64,000 bases of DNA from Sordaria brevicollis (GCA_033439795.1 JAUTDP010000007.1:62001-126000); one strand, 5' to 3'. Positions 44,868 through 58,672 are shown, counted from the stretch's first letter. A program made the numbers and translations. The notes: generated by a model from the letters alone, not told the origin.

Positions 44868-47800
44868 AGTTTTATTAAGATTTTAATAAGATTTTTTCAA
44901 TATTAAATCTATATATTAATATTTATAATATTTATTAATATATATAATACTTCTATTAGGATAATAATATTATAATTACTATTTACTTCTTCTTTAAATA
45001 AATAGATAAATTCCGGTAGATAGAGTATTTCGAAGTAGATATATTTTTTAAGCGTATTTGTAAATTATTTTCGGAAATTATATTTATTTATAAGAATAGG
45101 GCAACGAACGTAGGTATATATTAATATATTTAAAATAATTTATAAAGTAACTCTTATTAAGATTTTTATAATATATATCTTCGCCCGAATTTATATTAAT
45201 AAGCGTTATTTCCTTTTTTATTATAAAGCGTTTTTCGAATTCTTTAAACTTTTTAAAAAGGATTATAATATTCCGTAGAAATAGTTTTATATTTATAAGC
45301 GTAATAATAAAGAAGATTTTCGTTAAAGGTTAATTATTTTAAATATAGATTAATAATAATTTAAAAGTACGTATAGATATTTTTAATTTTCGAATCCCCC
45401 CGGTATATAATTTCTATTAATTTTATAATAGTTTTCAATTTCTATTTATATTATTTTAACTTTAATTATTAATTATAAAAAGAATATCTTCGTTATACGT
45501 TTATTAAATATAAAATTTATTTTAAGCGGGCGCTCGTTAATTATAATATAAATACTTATTTTATAATTTAATAAAATACCGAAGGTCTTTTTTATATTGC
45601 GAATTATAACGAATAGGAAAAGATTTTCGATAAATTACCTAATAAATTTTTACTTCGCGCTTATTAAAATTTTAATTATATTTAATTAATATATATAAAA
45701 TTTAGCCTATATTATTAACGATAAGAAATTATAAAATAAAGTCTTTAATTAAATTAAATATAAAAAGGATATCGTTTAAATATCCGGTTTTAACCCTAAT
45801 ATTTCTAAAATATTAATAGAAGCCCGAATTAAAATTCTAATATATATTTAAACGGTAGAAACGAATTATAAAATAATTTATATTTTCGGGATTAATTTAC
45901 TTCTCGTTAAAATTTATATAACGTTAATTTCTTTAATCCTCTTTTATTATTAATTTACTAATTATTAAATAGAGGGTATATTTATAATAAATGGCTATAT
46001 CTCCGCTATTATATTTCCCGTTATAGTATTTTTTATATTTAAGCTTAATAAAGGCCGTATTATTACCGGTATAAGAGGGATAAAATGCAATTTATAAATC
46101 TTATTACTAATAAATTTATTTTAAATAAGAAAAAATATAAATAACGTTTTATTTATACTTTATTTAAATTATACTAATATTCTATTAAATAATATTTAAG
46201 AAAAAAGTAAGCCCGGAATAATATAATTATATTATAAAAGAGGTATCTAATATATAGGATATATAATATATTAGTAACGATGTATAATACCCTCTTATAA
46301 TCCCGAATAGAAATAATTCCGATTATAATAATAATAAAAATTACGAAAAAAATAAGGACTTCTATATAGAATTTCCCGGGGTATTCTTATTTAAAATTAA
46401 TATAAAAGGAATATAGGAGGATAAAAAATTTAACGATATAAACGATAATAATAATAACGACGATAATAATTTACCGGATATTTCCTATTAAATTCGTAAA
46501 GCGTTTTATAAACTTAAATTACTTTTTTACGCTATAAGAAATTTTTTAGCATTAATACCTTCTAAAAAGCGGTTTAAAAATAAAAACGACGATATTATTA
46601 TTAACTCTATCCGGTTTTTTAATACGTAGAGCTCCTTTAATTTACTTTTTAATAAAAAATAAATAAAGCTTTTTATTAATATTATTAGGATTTATTTAAC
46701 TTCGTATTTAAATTACTTTATAAACTTTATAAAAAAATTCGTTCGAAATTTTTAAATTAAATTAATACGCTAAAAGAAGGGGCGGAAATACCGTTTATAT
46801 TATATAAATGCAATAGGAAAAGTAAGGAGAGAATTATATTTCCTTTATTTTTATTTATATTAATTTAATCGAATAATACCCGTAAGTAAATCGATATAAG
46901 CGAAGTTCGGAATATTATTAAAGAGGTTATTAATAATTGGTTAAGGATCGTTAAATAATAAATTGCCGGGTTAATTAATATATTTTAAAAAATTATTATT
47001 TACCTTTTATTATTTATTTCGTAAATAATTTTTAAAAATATTAAAACGCCTTCGGAATCCTTAATTTATAAAACGGATATACTTTCGGGCTTTAAAATAT
47101 AAAAGGTAAATATATTATCCGCCTTTGAGAATTAAAATTTCGATATAACTTTAACCTTTAAAATTTAATATTATAATTTGTTTAGGAATTCCGATCTTTT
47201 TCGATTTAGACCGGTATCCCCTTTTCGAAGTTATATTTAATCTTTATTAATAATATAGGATATATCGTTTAATAGAATAAATATAAAAGGCGTATAATAA
47301 TATTCGGAGGGTATTAGTAGGGTATTAGTAAAATTTTATTAAAATTTTAATAGGAAGTAAATAAAATCGACGTAAAGGTTTAGGAAATAAAGGGATAATA
47401 ATTAATATATATTAAATAATACGAGGATTTGAAGAAGATATAGGAAATTATTTAATATAGGATAAATATTTTAGATATAAATAAAAAGGAATTATATTTT
47501 TATAATTGTCGTTATTTTTAGTAGCCGTTCTTTTTATTATAATTACGAACCCTTTATTTCTTATTTATTATCTTTCCCCGTTGGAATTAACTATTCCTCT
47601 AATTACGAAATTAGAATTTAATTACCGAATAATCTTTATAAAGAAGTCTTTCGTCGGAGGGTAATTATTACGAAAATTGCTTATATTGAAAATATTCTCG
47701 GCTCTTTAAATATTAGCTACTTTTTTATTTATATTATTAAAATTTCGTTTATTAATTATAAATTTTAAAAGAGGGGAAACAAGAACCTATATACTATAAT

Positions 47801-49190
47801 AAAGTGGTAACGGACGAATTGGATCGGTATACGGCTCTTCGAATTAAATTTCGTTTTTATAATTATTAATAGTAGTAAGAATTTAATAAAAATAAATTAT
47901 TTAATAACCTTCCAATTCGTTATTTCCCTCGTTTTATTAAAGTGTATTAATTATTAATATTAAAATATTTTAATTAATTATAATAGGATTAGGATAATAG
48001 GAGATTATTCGTCTATTGTTAATTATATTAGAATTATATTATTTTAATGGAAAGTGAACGATAAATTTCCTTAATAATAATAAAAAGAGGAATTATAATT
48101 ATGGGCTATTATATTAAATAAAATTATTTAAATATTTATTAATATTAAATAAGAATTTATAAAAACGTAAATAAAATATACCTTATTAAATTAATAATAA
48201 TTATTTGTATATTATTCGGCTCGGCTCGGCAATCCGGCTTAATAACCGTATTTCCGAAAAAGATATTAAAAAAATCGCTCTCTAAAAATTTATTTTAATT
48301 TAAATTCGATATTAATTCTCTTAATCTTAGGAATTAAAATTCGGATATTACCGGCTATAGAATTTACGTCCGGGATTTATATATATTTATTAATGTATTT
48401 ATATTATTCGGGAAATAATATTAAATATAAATATATAATAATTTTATTATTAGAAGGATAATATATAAGGGAAGGATTTACCTTTAAATACGTAGAATTA
48501 AACGTAATATTAACGAAGAGAATTATTAAAGGCTATTCTTCCGGTTATTTATAATAAATATACTTTTATTATTCGGCAATTTTAAAGTCTATTAAAATTA
48601 TTTAAGGGAAATGTTAAAGTAATTTAGAATTTTTTAATAATTAAAGAATAGGAGAAAGAGAGACGAAATGTATATTTACTTTTCGAAATTATTAAATCGT
48701 TTAATTTTTTATTATAAGGTAAAGTAATTAAGCGGTTTTAATTATAGAAAGTCTTTAAATAACGCCGAAATTGACGTATATTAGTAAATTTTCTATTAAC
48801 GTTATATAAAATAATTATTACTCCTTAGAAACTTAGAAAACGGTAATATATTTCGCTATATAAATAATAATTATATTATCTTAATTATATTGAAAAGGTT
48901 TTAATTAATATTAATTAAAAATTTATTAAGGATTAAATAAATTGTATTTACTGTAACGTTTTACGCCGGGTATACGAAGGGCGGTATTACCCGTAGTATA
49001 ATTTATAATTCGGTTAAATTTAAATTAATAAATAATATAAATAAAATATAGTATAAAATAAATTATTAATATAATTGGTAAATTTAATAAGATATTTAAA
49101 GTCTATTATATAAAGGAAGGAAACGAAAAATTAAAAAAAAAATGGAAAAAGATCGGGAATATAAATAACGGATAAGAAAAGCGTATATGC

Positions 49191-49282
49191 TTAACCGTTC
49201 CTTAACCGTTCCCCCAACCTTTCCTAACCCTTTCCTAACCTTTTCTAACCCTTTTTTAAATCTTTTTTAAACCTTTATAACC
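49191..49282. repeat. Tandem array of AACCCTTTCCT-type units
   Basis: Imperfect units similar to those at 44767-44867, with the same strand bias, decaying into T-rich sequence on the right. Confidence 0.75.
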
Positions 49283-51330
49283 TAATTTAATTTTTTTTAA
49301 ATTTCTATAAATTATTATTATTTATTAATTATATATAAACTTTACTATTTTATTTATTATTTATATTATATTTTAAACTATTTTTAAGTTTTTAAATAAT
49401 TTTATTTATAAAAAATACTTATTTAAATTAATCTTTAATAAATATATAATATTTTTATATAGATTTTAAATAAATAAGTTTTTTAATATAGAATTTTCTT
49501 TTATTTTATTATAATTTTTATATTAATATTTTTTTTATTATATTTAGTAAAAAAAAATTATAGAATAATAATAAAATAATTATATATATTTATTTATTAT
49601 ATTATTATTATTATAAAATGTATATAAAGTTTTAAAATTTATTATAAATTATATATAAATTAAATTAATTATTTTATTAATTAATATAATATATTAATTA
49701 ATATTAAATATTCTTTAAATTATTTCTATTTAAAAAGTATTTATACTTCGTAATAATAATTTTTTTTAATATTTTTCTAGATTTTCATAATTATATATAT
49801 TTATATAAAATAACGTAACTAGAATTCATATAGAATATTTAATTATTTATAAATTTATTTATAAATTATATTTATTATTATATTATAAACTTATTTAAAT
49901 TGGATTTTTCTTTCCTTTATATAATAGATTATAAGAAGGAATAAATGCAATACTCGAATTATTAATAATATTTCATTTCAATTTTCAATTTCTTCGGATA
50001 AAAGACCTTTTTTAGATCTTATTAAGGTATATTAAAGGTTTAATTAAGATTTTTCAAAAAAATTGGAATTTTTTTAAAAAGATTTTTTTTTTTACGAAAA
50101 TGCGAAGTATAATTTAGATAAAAGAAAAATTTCTAAATTAAGATACATCTTTATAAAAATTGATTTGGGAATTTGAATTTTGGAAATTATTATATATTTA
50201 TTTCGAATTATAATTTTTAAAATTGAAGAAGAGGTTATTTAGAATTTTATAACTTTTAAAAAACCTAAAAGAAAGGTTTTGAAAATATATCGTTAGGTTT
50301 TTACTAACTTCGAAATTAAATTATTTAAAGTATTATATAAAGTATTGCAAATTTATTATCCCGACCTTCCTCTACGTAAATTAAATTTTATTAATTAACT
50401 CCGGATTCTCTAACTCTTCCTCTTTATTATCCTCCTTATTTCCCTCCTTTAATTTATAAAGAATAATATTATTATAACGTAAAGGGAAGCCTTCCTTCTT
50501 ATAGAAGTAATTAATATAAATAATAAATTTGCTTTTATTCTTATTAATAATATACTTTACCTTATTCTTATTTTAAATAGCGTTATTTATATAAATATCC
50601 CTATTTATAAAATAAATAATATTTAAAACTTAATTAAGGGTATATTAAAAGAAAGCCGAAATATTATATCCTATAAAATCTTTATTATTACGGCTATAGC
50701 GAAAATCTTCGAAATTATATATAATATTTAAATTTATTAATTAGTAAAAGGTTATTAAGCGTTTAATTTCAAATTATTTACATCCTTTACTTTTATAAAT
50801 TTCGTAGAATTTATTATTAGTAATTAAAAGGTCGAAAATAGATTCCCGGCCGGTGTTAGTCTTTAAAAAATCGTAATATAACTTTTTATAATCGTTTAAA
50901 AAGGGACCGCTAAAATCCTTCTTTAAGGGTTATTTATATTTCTTTTCGGATATTATAACGTCGAAGATTAAATCGATTATAACGTTAACCTTAATTTAAG
51001 CGCGCTTAACGATAATAATTATAATAGTTTAAATAATAATAAATTATATAATTATTAATATATTAATTAAAGGTTAGTTAAAAATTATTAAAATTTTAAT
51101 AAAACTTTAATTAGAATATTCTTACTTTTAATTTAGTTTGCGATAATTGCTTCGATGCGTTCTAATTAGCACTTTTACTTTCTTTTCGCCGGAAATGAAG
51201 TTCCCGCCTCAATAGAAGCGAAAGAATTAATATAATCGGCGTAAAAATTAGTACTACGTACGAAGAAATAATTATAGCGGGCGTATTACTTTAATAAAAT
51301 AAATATTAATTCGAAATTATTATACGTTTA

Positions 51331-51415
51331 GAAAACCTTTAAAAACCTCTTCTAAAAGCTTTTCTAATTTTTTACAAACCCTTTACAAACCCTTTATAAA
51401 CCCTTTATAAACCCT
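51331..51415. repeat. Tandem array of AAACCCTTTAC-type units
   Basis: Seven or so units of 11 bp with the same pyrimidine bias, near the right end of island 3. Confidence 0.75.
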
Positions 51416-52902
51416 TCGAAAATATTTACCCGTAATTTTAATAATTTTTAATTAATTAAAACGATTATTAAAGTTTAGAATTATTTTACTATTTTTATCC
51501 TTAATAATAAACGTAATTTAATAATAAATAGTGTAATAATTTTTTAAAGCGTTACGCTTTTTAAAAGGATTTTAATAGTAGTAAAGTTAACCCGGGGAAA
51601 CCGGGTAGCGATAAAAGATCTCTCTATAAATAATTTCGGCGGCTAATATTAATTTACCTTATAATTAATTCGAAATTAATAAACGCTTAATTAAATATTA
51701 ATTAAATATAATTTACGCTAAAGGAATTAATACGTTAGTCCGAAATTTTAATTAGCAGTAGGCTTTCTAGGCGGTATAAGAAGTTTTTATACTTATTATA
51801 TATAATTTATAATAAAAAAGTAAATTTATATTTATTCTTTTAATAAATTTCCTAAAAATTTTATAATTCGTATTAAATACTTATATATATTTATAAATAT
51901 ATATAAATATAAATAAATTTTAATAACCTCGTAGAAATTAAGTATAACTTTGCGGAAATTTCCTAATATTTATACCGAAATAATTTTTATTATTTATAAT
52001 CGCTATTAATATTATTAAAATTATTAATAAGAAAAGAAGTAATTAAATTATATTAGTCGTTAATAATTTATCCTCGATTTACCTAATTATTTCTATTTGC
52101 TTCCTTTATTTTTATTTCCATTTTAATTTTCATTTATTTCGTTCTTAAATCTTTTTTTCCGTCTAACTTTTAATTCATTTCGTTTTAGATTATATATATT
52201 TAGGTTATTAATATTTCGCAAATAATAATTGAATTTATATTTCTTAAGGGCGTAAGGAGGGATGAATATTACTTTAATATGGAGTTTGTATATAAAAGTT
52301 ATATTGAAGTCTCATTGGTCGCTATACATTTCTAAATTTATGCACTTATCCAGATGTACCTGGGACTTTTGGTGGCGCTCGGGTGCGTCAATTCCATCCC
52401 GCCATGGGGGTCGCCTGGTCTAGGTAGTTTCCACAAATTCCACCACATGTGTGACCATCACACGCCCAAATCTCGATTGTGGCTCGCAGCCTGCGAACGG
52501 ACGTGACTGGACGCCACTTTCTCCACTGGAGCAAGAAGAAAGGAAAGAAGGTGAGAGCTGAGGAAAGTGTTCTTCAGAGTTGCACAGTCTGACATGCCTG
52601 CCAAGGCCTGCCGGTAATGGCTGCCACAAGGGGGGTCGGGAATCTGGAAGGGGGTGCAAGAATTCTGGCAACCACAGGACTCGTTAACATCACTCAACTC
52701 AACTGTGGCTTGACCACTTCCTCCACCGACAACTCACAAAACGGTGCCTCAAACATCTCTCCATTCTCAACCTCATCAATCTCCTCAGAACACTGTGAGT
52801 AAAGCGCCAAGTCGCAGCCTTGTCGAGTACCCGAGTACCCGGTGTGAGAGAAGCACCGTTTCATATCTCCGTCCTCCAGTACATCTCCGAAAGCGATAGC
52901 GA

Positions 52903-53571
52903 TTGACACTGACATCCAGCGCGCACCGTCTTGCTCGTCTGTACGGGTATTGCCGACATTGGAATTTGTCTCTTTTCGTCTCTTCACCGCCAGCCACGCC
53001 TACGATAGACACATTCACGGAGACCGTCAAGGACTGGAGCAGGCATCGGATAGGAAAGGACCCTTTTGGTGGCTTCGTTAGGCCCTTTCCAGCCCGGTCC
53101 ATAACAGTGTTTTCTCTGATAGGGAAGATAGGTGATGACTGGCAGACCGAGAATCCTTCGCTATTTCCGTCTCAAGCAGAGGCAGGATTCACTGTTGGCA
53201 ACCAGTGCTTCTCCAACATGGACATTACGGATCTCGATGTTTTTCCCATCTTCTCGTCCGGTTCTCTCCTCAGTCGTCTGAAGCGCAAGGAACGGCATCA
53301 CCCGTTTGCCACCACGACAAGTCTTGAACCATTGAAGCTTGAAACCCCCGCATTGCTAATTCTGACGACGAGGCGGTCCTCGTTCGGTGAAGCGAACGAC
53401 GATGGTTCGTTAGACCATGTTTCCAAACCTCCTTCCATCTCTTTTCTTTTGTCGATCTGCCGAGTTCCCGGAGAGGATGCTCAGATGGACATCCCTTCAC
53501 AGGACGACGTTGAATATTTTCGTCACCGTACATCGTTCGAGTTTCAGAGTGCTGTACGATGTCGATGGTGA
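52903..53571 (+). CDS. Possible hypothetical protein (weak)
   Basis: A 222-codon open frame of mixed composition, including FTETVKDWSRHRIGKDPFGG, GNQCFSNMDITDLDVFPIFS and DIPSQDDVEYFRHRTSFEFQ. It opens after a stop with TTG, so a genuine start would need an upstream exon. A GTGAGT at 52795 is the best donor, but the joins I tried either leave a stop in frame or break the phase. No family is recognised. Minus-strand ORFs overlap it. Confidence 0.25.
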   Translation: MTLTSSAHRLARLYGYCRHWNLSLFVSSPPATPTIDTFTETVKDWSRHRIGKDPFGGFVRPFPARSITVFSLIGKIGDDWQTENPSLFPSQAEAGFTVGNQCFSNMDITDLDVFPIFSSGSLLSRLKRKERHHPFATTTSLEPLKLETPALLILTTRRSSFGEANDDGSLDHVSKPPSISFLLSICRVPGEDAQMDIPSQDDVEYFRHRTSFEFQSAVRCRW

Positions 53572-53580
53572 ATCGAGCCT

Positions 53581-53988
53581 TTAAAGGAGGGGTGTGATAC
53601 ATGCCATTGTCTTGCATCTTTTACTCCATTCCTCCTCACAAGAAGTGTTGATTGGCGATTCATCGAGATGAAAGGCCTCCGCCTCCAGTATCCCATGAGG
53701 CCATGTCTGGAACCATGACCAGCTGTATGGTATCGTGTCCAAGCTCCCAACAAAGAATGTCCGCTGCAATAATGACGAGTTTCGCGGGGAATCTGGAGAC
53801 TTCTGGACCGCAACGGCGGACTTCCAGCCACTGACAAATCTTGAAACATGTCGACACGAAGGCATGGCAACCCTACCGCTGATCTGAAAATCAGTGAAAA
53901 GCACTGACGACAGGTTCGCAATTTTTTGCGTTTTGCCATCTCCCAGTTCGAAAACAAGGTTCTCCGTAACATGGCATGGCATTGGCAT
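53581..53988 (-). CDS. Possible hypothetical protein (weak)
   Basis: A 135-codon ATG-started frame with varied composition, including FELGDGKTQKIANLSSVLFT, FFVGSLDTIPYSWSWFQTWP and HLDESPINTSCEEEWSKRCK. The other two minus frames are also open here, so length alone does not support it. No family is recognised. Confidence 0.22.
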   Translation of the reverse strand: MPMPCHVTENLVFELGDGKTQKIANLSSVLFTDFQISGRVAMPSCRHVSRFVSGWKSAVAVQKSPDSPRNSSLLQRTFFVGSLDTIPYSWSWFQTWPHGILEAEAFHLDESPINTSCEEEWSKRCKTMACITPLL

Positions 53989-56900
53989 GGCGGCATGGCA
54001 AGTTCCGGCTCCTCCCCCGCGCGTGTCGTCTCGTCTCGTCCAACAAGCGCACTTTGCCGCCTACCCGCCTCCCGTTGCACGCTTCACGCTTCTAGTACGC
54101 CGCTTGCGCCGTAGAATTGCATGACACCGGTTTTTTTTTTTCCTCAAATATTCCATAGTTCGTATTACAATGGGGGGTATGCAAGCCACTTTAAAGCCTC
54201 TTTTCTTGTCTTCCCCATGTCCAAGTCTAACCAGACCAAGACCCCCTGATTCTTTCGGGCACCTTCAGACCTCCAGCCAATCCAACAAGAGTTCCTGACA
54301 CTCCGTATGTAAGGAACGGAGAATATATGCCAGTGTTGAAAAGGGCTGGGAGAAGAAATCGAGACGGTTGAAGATGTCAGGAACAAAAAGGACGAAAATA
54401 GAAGTCTTTTGATAACACCATCTTTCTAGAGGAGGAGAAAAAGTGGTGTGAACGATACGGTACTGAGCAGAGTAGTGTTGCTTCCTCCTCCGTTCATCTT
54501 TGGTTGGCAGTTCGCACGTACACGCGGTCGGTCCAGGGTCATCGTGCCGTTGAGAAAATTGCTTTTCACGGCCCGGTGTCTCTGCGTTGTGATATGTTGA
54601 TCTGTTGATCTCTTGATCTCCATTTGGGACGTTGAAGAAGTCTCAAGTCTCAGATCCTTGAACCTGGCCTTGGACGTTGCCTTGTGCCTGTCCTTGAACC
54701 TGGTTTTGCTGATCATAACAAAACCGGCGAACGGTACATACGTATCAGGTCCTGAATCATCATCAAGAACGCCTCCAGTTGTTCCAAAGACTCAAAGAGA
54801 GGCTCACGTCGTACAAGTCCGCCGTCAAGCTTCAGTCAACTCCGACAGTAACACACCACACAAGGTATCTGTCTGTCGAAATGTTCATGTCCAGTCGCAG
54901 TCCCAGTCCCAGTTCCCAATCGGTGAATCCGTGAAACACACAACTCCACAGGCACAAGTACCTGCAACCGACAAAAGGAACAGAACCGGCACTCTTCCGG
55001 CAGTCTGGAACCGAATTTTTATGGCGGCTCGTTTGACGCGCCATTCTCCATATCTTACTATTAGTAGCAGTCTTTTGGTGTAGAGAAGTGGGTTGAGATG
55101 TGAGAGTGTATTACTATTCTGAGCTTCAATATCGCTTCAAACTGTTTACTGTTGTTTACAAACCTCGTGTTTAGGATTGAAGTCTGCAGCGTGGATTGTA
55201 ACAACTGCACCATTATCACCAACCATCAGAAAGTGGAAAGCAGACCCCATCAATGCAGACCCCAACAGTCAATGCAGTTACACAGGTATATCATCCATGC
55301 CCGTGACATGCCCGTGAAGTCAAAAGCATCAGTGAGGCATGGCGTCTTGTTGAGGCAGGCCAGTGAACCAAGAATAGAACACCTGACGTGCATTTTGTAT
55401 TCTAGTGGGTGGTGGACCTGCATTAAAGATGTTCCATGCATGTTCTGTACCTATGTGGATGGGGTGTAAGGTACCTGACTGGTTAAGCAGTGCTTAGTAC
55501 CTCTACGGTTTCGAAACGGCCAAGACCACCTACGTATACCAAACCGGCCATGTGTTTTCCGAGACATGGAAGTAAAGATGGGCAACGAGGTTGGGGTTGG
55601 GGTTAGGTTATGACGGTGGTGGTGACGGTGGTAGTGACGGTGATGATGGGAACGAAAATAGGTAGAGTTGGGGATAAGGCTTAATCGAGAAGCTATAGTA
55701 ATACTGCTACAGAGAGGTCAAGGGTTCGTATAAACTGCCCGGAGTGAGGCGGGGAGGGTGGGATCAATACATGTATTCACGCCTGCGATGGCTGTGGAGG
55801 CTGGAAGTTGAGAGACCACGATTTCACGACCGTGTGCAGTCACTGTTGTGCTGTACACGGGCAGCGACGGAAGACCACTGCACCGTATCTGCTCCTGCCT
55901 TGTTCGATACCTACCTATCTTGCCAGGTTGTCGGGGTTGCAGGTTTAAGAAGTGGAGATCACATGGCTCTCTCCTTGGACTTTTTCCCTCCCTTGATGTG
56001 TGTGAACACTTGAACTCGCTCAGCCTTGCAGACCAGCCAGGCCAGCCAGACCTAGGTGCCAGGCCAGTTTCAAGCCCCCCCAAAGAGCAGATAGGGATCT
56101 GATTGGGTAGAAGGACATGAACAAGGGTTGTCCAACTCTTGATTCACGAATGCAGATTGGTTTCCAAACTGTCGGGTCGGCCCTCTGGTCCAAGGATCAG
56201 GGTTGGAACGCGAGAACGAGAACGAGAAACGAGCGAACGAGAGAGTGCTGTGAGAGAAGAGAGAGAGAGCAAGGAAAGGACAAGCGAGGGGGGGGGGCGG
56301 ACGACTGGAGTCTGGAATAGACAAGTTCTAGCGAGCCTACGTAGCGAGGGTTGTGTGTGCTAGTGTCAAGTGAGGACAGTTTTGGTGCCAGCAGAGACTT
56401 TTGCTGAGCCACAGCAATACTTCCACTTGTATGTAGGTCTGCTAGGTAGGTAACTGTGAACTGTGAACTGTGAATTGTGGTCGTCCCTGACCTAACCTGA
56501 CCTTGTAGGCGACAGTGCCTAGAGGTATTTCTTGCGCTTCGGTTCTCCCGTCCGTGTCTGTTGCTGTCCCTCCCGAATCCAGTCTAGTCCTTTCCCGTTC
56601 TTTACGCATCGCATGGGAACTTCGAAATGTGGCTTGTGCCGTCCAGGCCGTCCAGGCCGTCCTGTCTCCTTCATCTCCAGTTCCTTGGCAAGCACCAGAC
56701 CTTTCCCGCACGCAAGAAGATAGTAGTGACTCGTTGGTTGACGATGACTGGTTTCTAGTTTCAAAAGGCGTAGGCTTGCCGTCGATAGACTTGTCGTGCC
56801 ATCATGCCATTCCCCACATTGCTAGTGATCTGGATCTTTGGGAGATCCAAGTTTGAGACATACATAGGTATGACGAACGCTAGCCTCTTTCATAGCTAAG

Positions 56901-57716
56901 GTATGTAAGGCTAATGGGTGATGATAAGGAGAGATAGGAATGGAACGAAAAAGGGAAAAGGACTGTAGGACAGGGTAAGGTAGAGGTGGTACGTAACAGG
57001 GATTGCACAGTCCATCTAGCTGTCAGACCTACTTTGCTCCTTTGCCTTGTAGGTCTTGTCAGACTCTGGACTCTGGGGAGAGGAAGAAGTCAAGGGATCC
57101 CAGTGACGCATGCCATGCCATGCCATGCCATACTAGAACCAAGCAGACTGATGCGACGAACTACAACTGTGAAGAATTGTGAAGGAATGGAACGTGTGTA
57201 AATTCGTTGGAGACGTGATGCCTCTATCAGACTCCAAACTTCCAAAAGTCCACTCTGATACAAAGTGGTGATACCATCAGTACCTTACTAGCAAAAGCAA
57301 ATTAGAACTAAAACAATAAATTACCCCCAAAACGCAGGCCAGCTAGGGCCAGGGCCAGAGATAGGATAGGATAGGATACCTAGGTAGACCGGAAATGGCC
57401 AAATCCATCTCGATCATAGATAGGTAGTCGAATTACGATCCCGACTGCTGCTCCACGAGATTGTGTATCGTAGTCCATCCATTATCTTTCGTCAAAAAAC
57501 TAGATCGGAGGTGGTCCCGGGTCCAGTGGTCGACTCGACCTGGTTCCTGGTTAGGCTGGTTGTTGGCATGTCCGACGAGACCCTACTCCCTATTAAGACT
57601 GGAAAATTTCCGGTGCTGTTGATTATCTCAATGTGAACATGAACGAAAAGGAAACCGGTGACTGCACCTTGATCCGTACCTTACTTAGCGTCTTTCTAGT
57701 AGGTACTAATCTTTTG

Positions 57717-57770
57717 CCCTGCTGTCCCTGCTGTCCCTGCTGTCCCTGCTGTCCCTGCTGTCCCTACTGT
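57717..57770. repeat. Six tandem CCCTGCTGT units
   Basis: Five perfect 9-bp units and one with a single change. Confidence 0.85.
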
Positions 57771-58338
57771 CCCTCTCAAGGATATGTATGTGTCTCGGGA
57801 CCGGGAACCGTAGTACGCTAGTCGTCAAGGAAATAGTAGACGATGCCCCTAACCTAACTGCCTGGCCCTGCCGAGAGAGTAGGTAGTAACCGCGAATATC
57901 TCTCCAGTGACCAGTCAGTCAGTCCCCTGGACAACTTTCCTAACGAGACAGCTGCTGAACTGAACTAAACTGCCAACTAAAAAACCCACAAAACCCACAA
58001 GTGACAGACAGCCACACACCGTGAGAAGCAACAAGACAAGATGCGGGGGAGGCTGAGCAACGAGCAAAAAAGCCATTGACTTCGATTTCCTCGCCGCCCC
58101 GTCCATCAACGGCAGAGCTCCTCTTCCGTCCGGCACACACACGTGTTTTTTTCTGTGTGCTATGGTACGCCTCTTGTGATAGGCGCGAGTGTATTCTACA
58201 GGTAGTAGTTGTGCCGCGAAGGGAGAACATGCACGAAAGTATAAAAACTGCGAATCTTGGGTCTTCTTGTCCTGGTGACTCGCTGTTTCCGTCCGAGATT
58301 GGTTCGTTTTGAAGACGGTCTAACGTTAACGTTGACGT

Positions 58339-58353
58339 GGGGGGGGGGGGGGG
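58339..58353. repeat. Run of 15 G
   Basis: A homopolymer of 15 guanines that interrupts otherwise mixed sequence; its length in the assembly should be treated with caution. Confidence 0.85.
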
Positions 58354-58672
58354 AAGCCAAAAAGGCAAAAGGGCCATCCATTCCAAACGGTGTAAGGCAA
58401 AAGACAGGACAGTGCCTAACTGGCCAATCACATGTGAACACTTGATGATTCTGGCCTGGCCCGCTGGACTGATGTTGAACCGTAACGGTTTCTTATTCGA
58501 CATGGTGATCAATAACATTGAGCCCAACCCAAACCTTGTCCAGCGTTTGGTTTTGTTGCGCAGATAATTATACACTGTCCTCCATGTCGAGACGTTGATA
58601 TAGAAGGTCTCTCTGGCGGGCCTTGTGTATGTCTGACTTTCCTTCTTAGCTCTTCCGCCCCCATGTTCGTGT

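Larger units (their letters stand above)
42213..52366. mobile_element. RIP-degraded 10.2-kb island bounded by inverted repeats, class unknown
   Basis: The ends carry AGTACCAGGTACATCT (left, 42213-42228) and AGTCCCAGGTACATCT (reverse complement of the right end), 15 of 16 matching, with a further AAATGTATA match about 30 bp inward. Composition switches sharply at both ends. No LTR pair was found inside. Every frame is full of stops. Four pyrimidine-biased tandem arrays lie inside (near 42.6, 44.8, 49.2 and 51.4 kb). It may be one large DNA transposon or several nested elements. I could not recognise a transposase, reverse transcriptase or tyrosine recombinase by eye. Confidence 0.5.

Noticed and set aside
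42213..52366. A second LTR retrotransposon in island 3
   Set aside because: I looked for long direct repeats and RT or integrase boxes and found none that hold up; the tandem arrays are too short and at four sites.
52365..52375. GACTTTTGGTG beside the right end of island 3, as in the Tc1/mariner end at 34754
   Set aside because: The match is 11 bp and absent from the left end of island 3, so a shared terminal repeat is not supported.
54613..55083. 156-codon plus-strand ORF
   Set aside because: It opens with TTG, contains a low-complexity Ser-Gln run and lacks any recognised domain.
57940..58575. 211-codon minus-strand ORF
   Set aside because: It includes a poly-Pro run read from the G15 homopolymer, has uneven composition and no motif; it is likely a chance opening.
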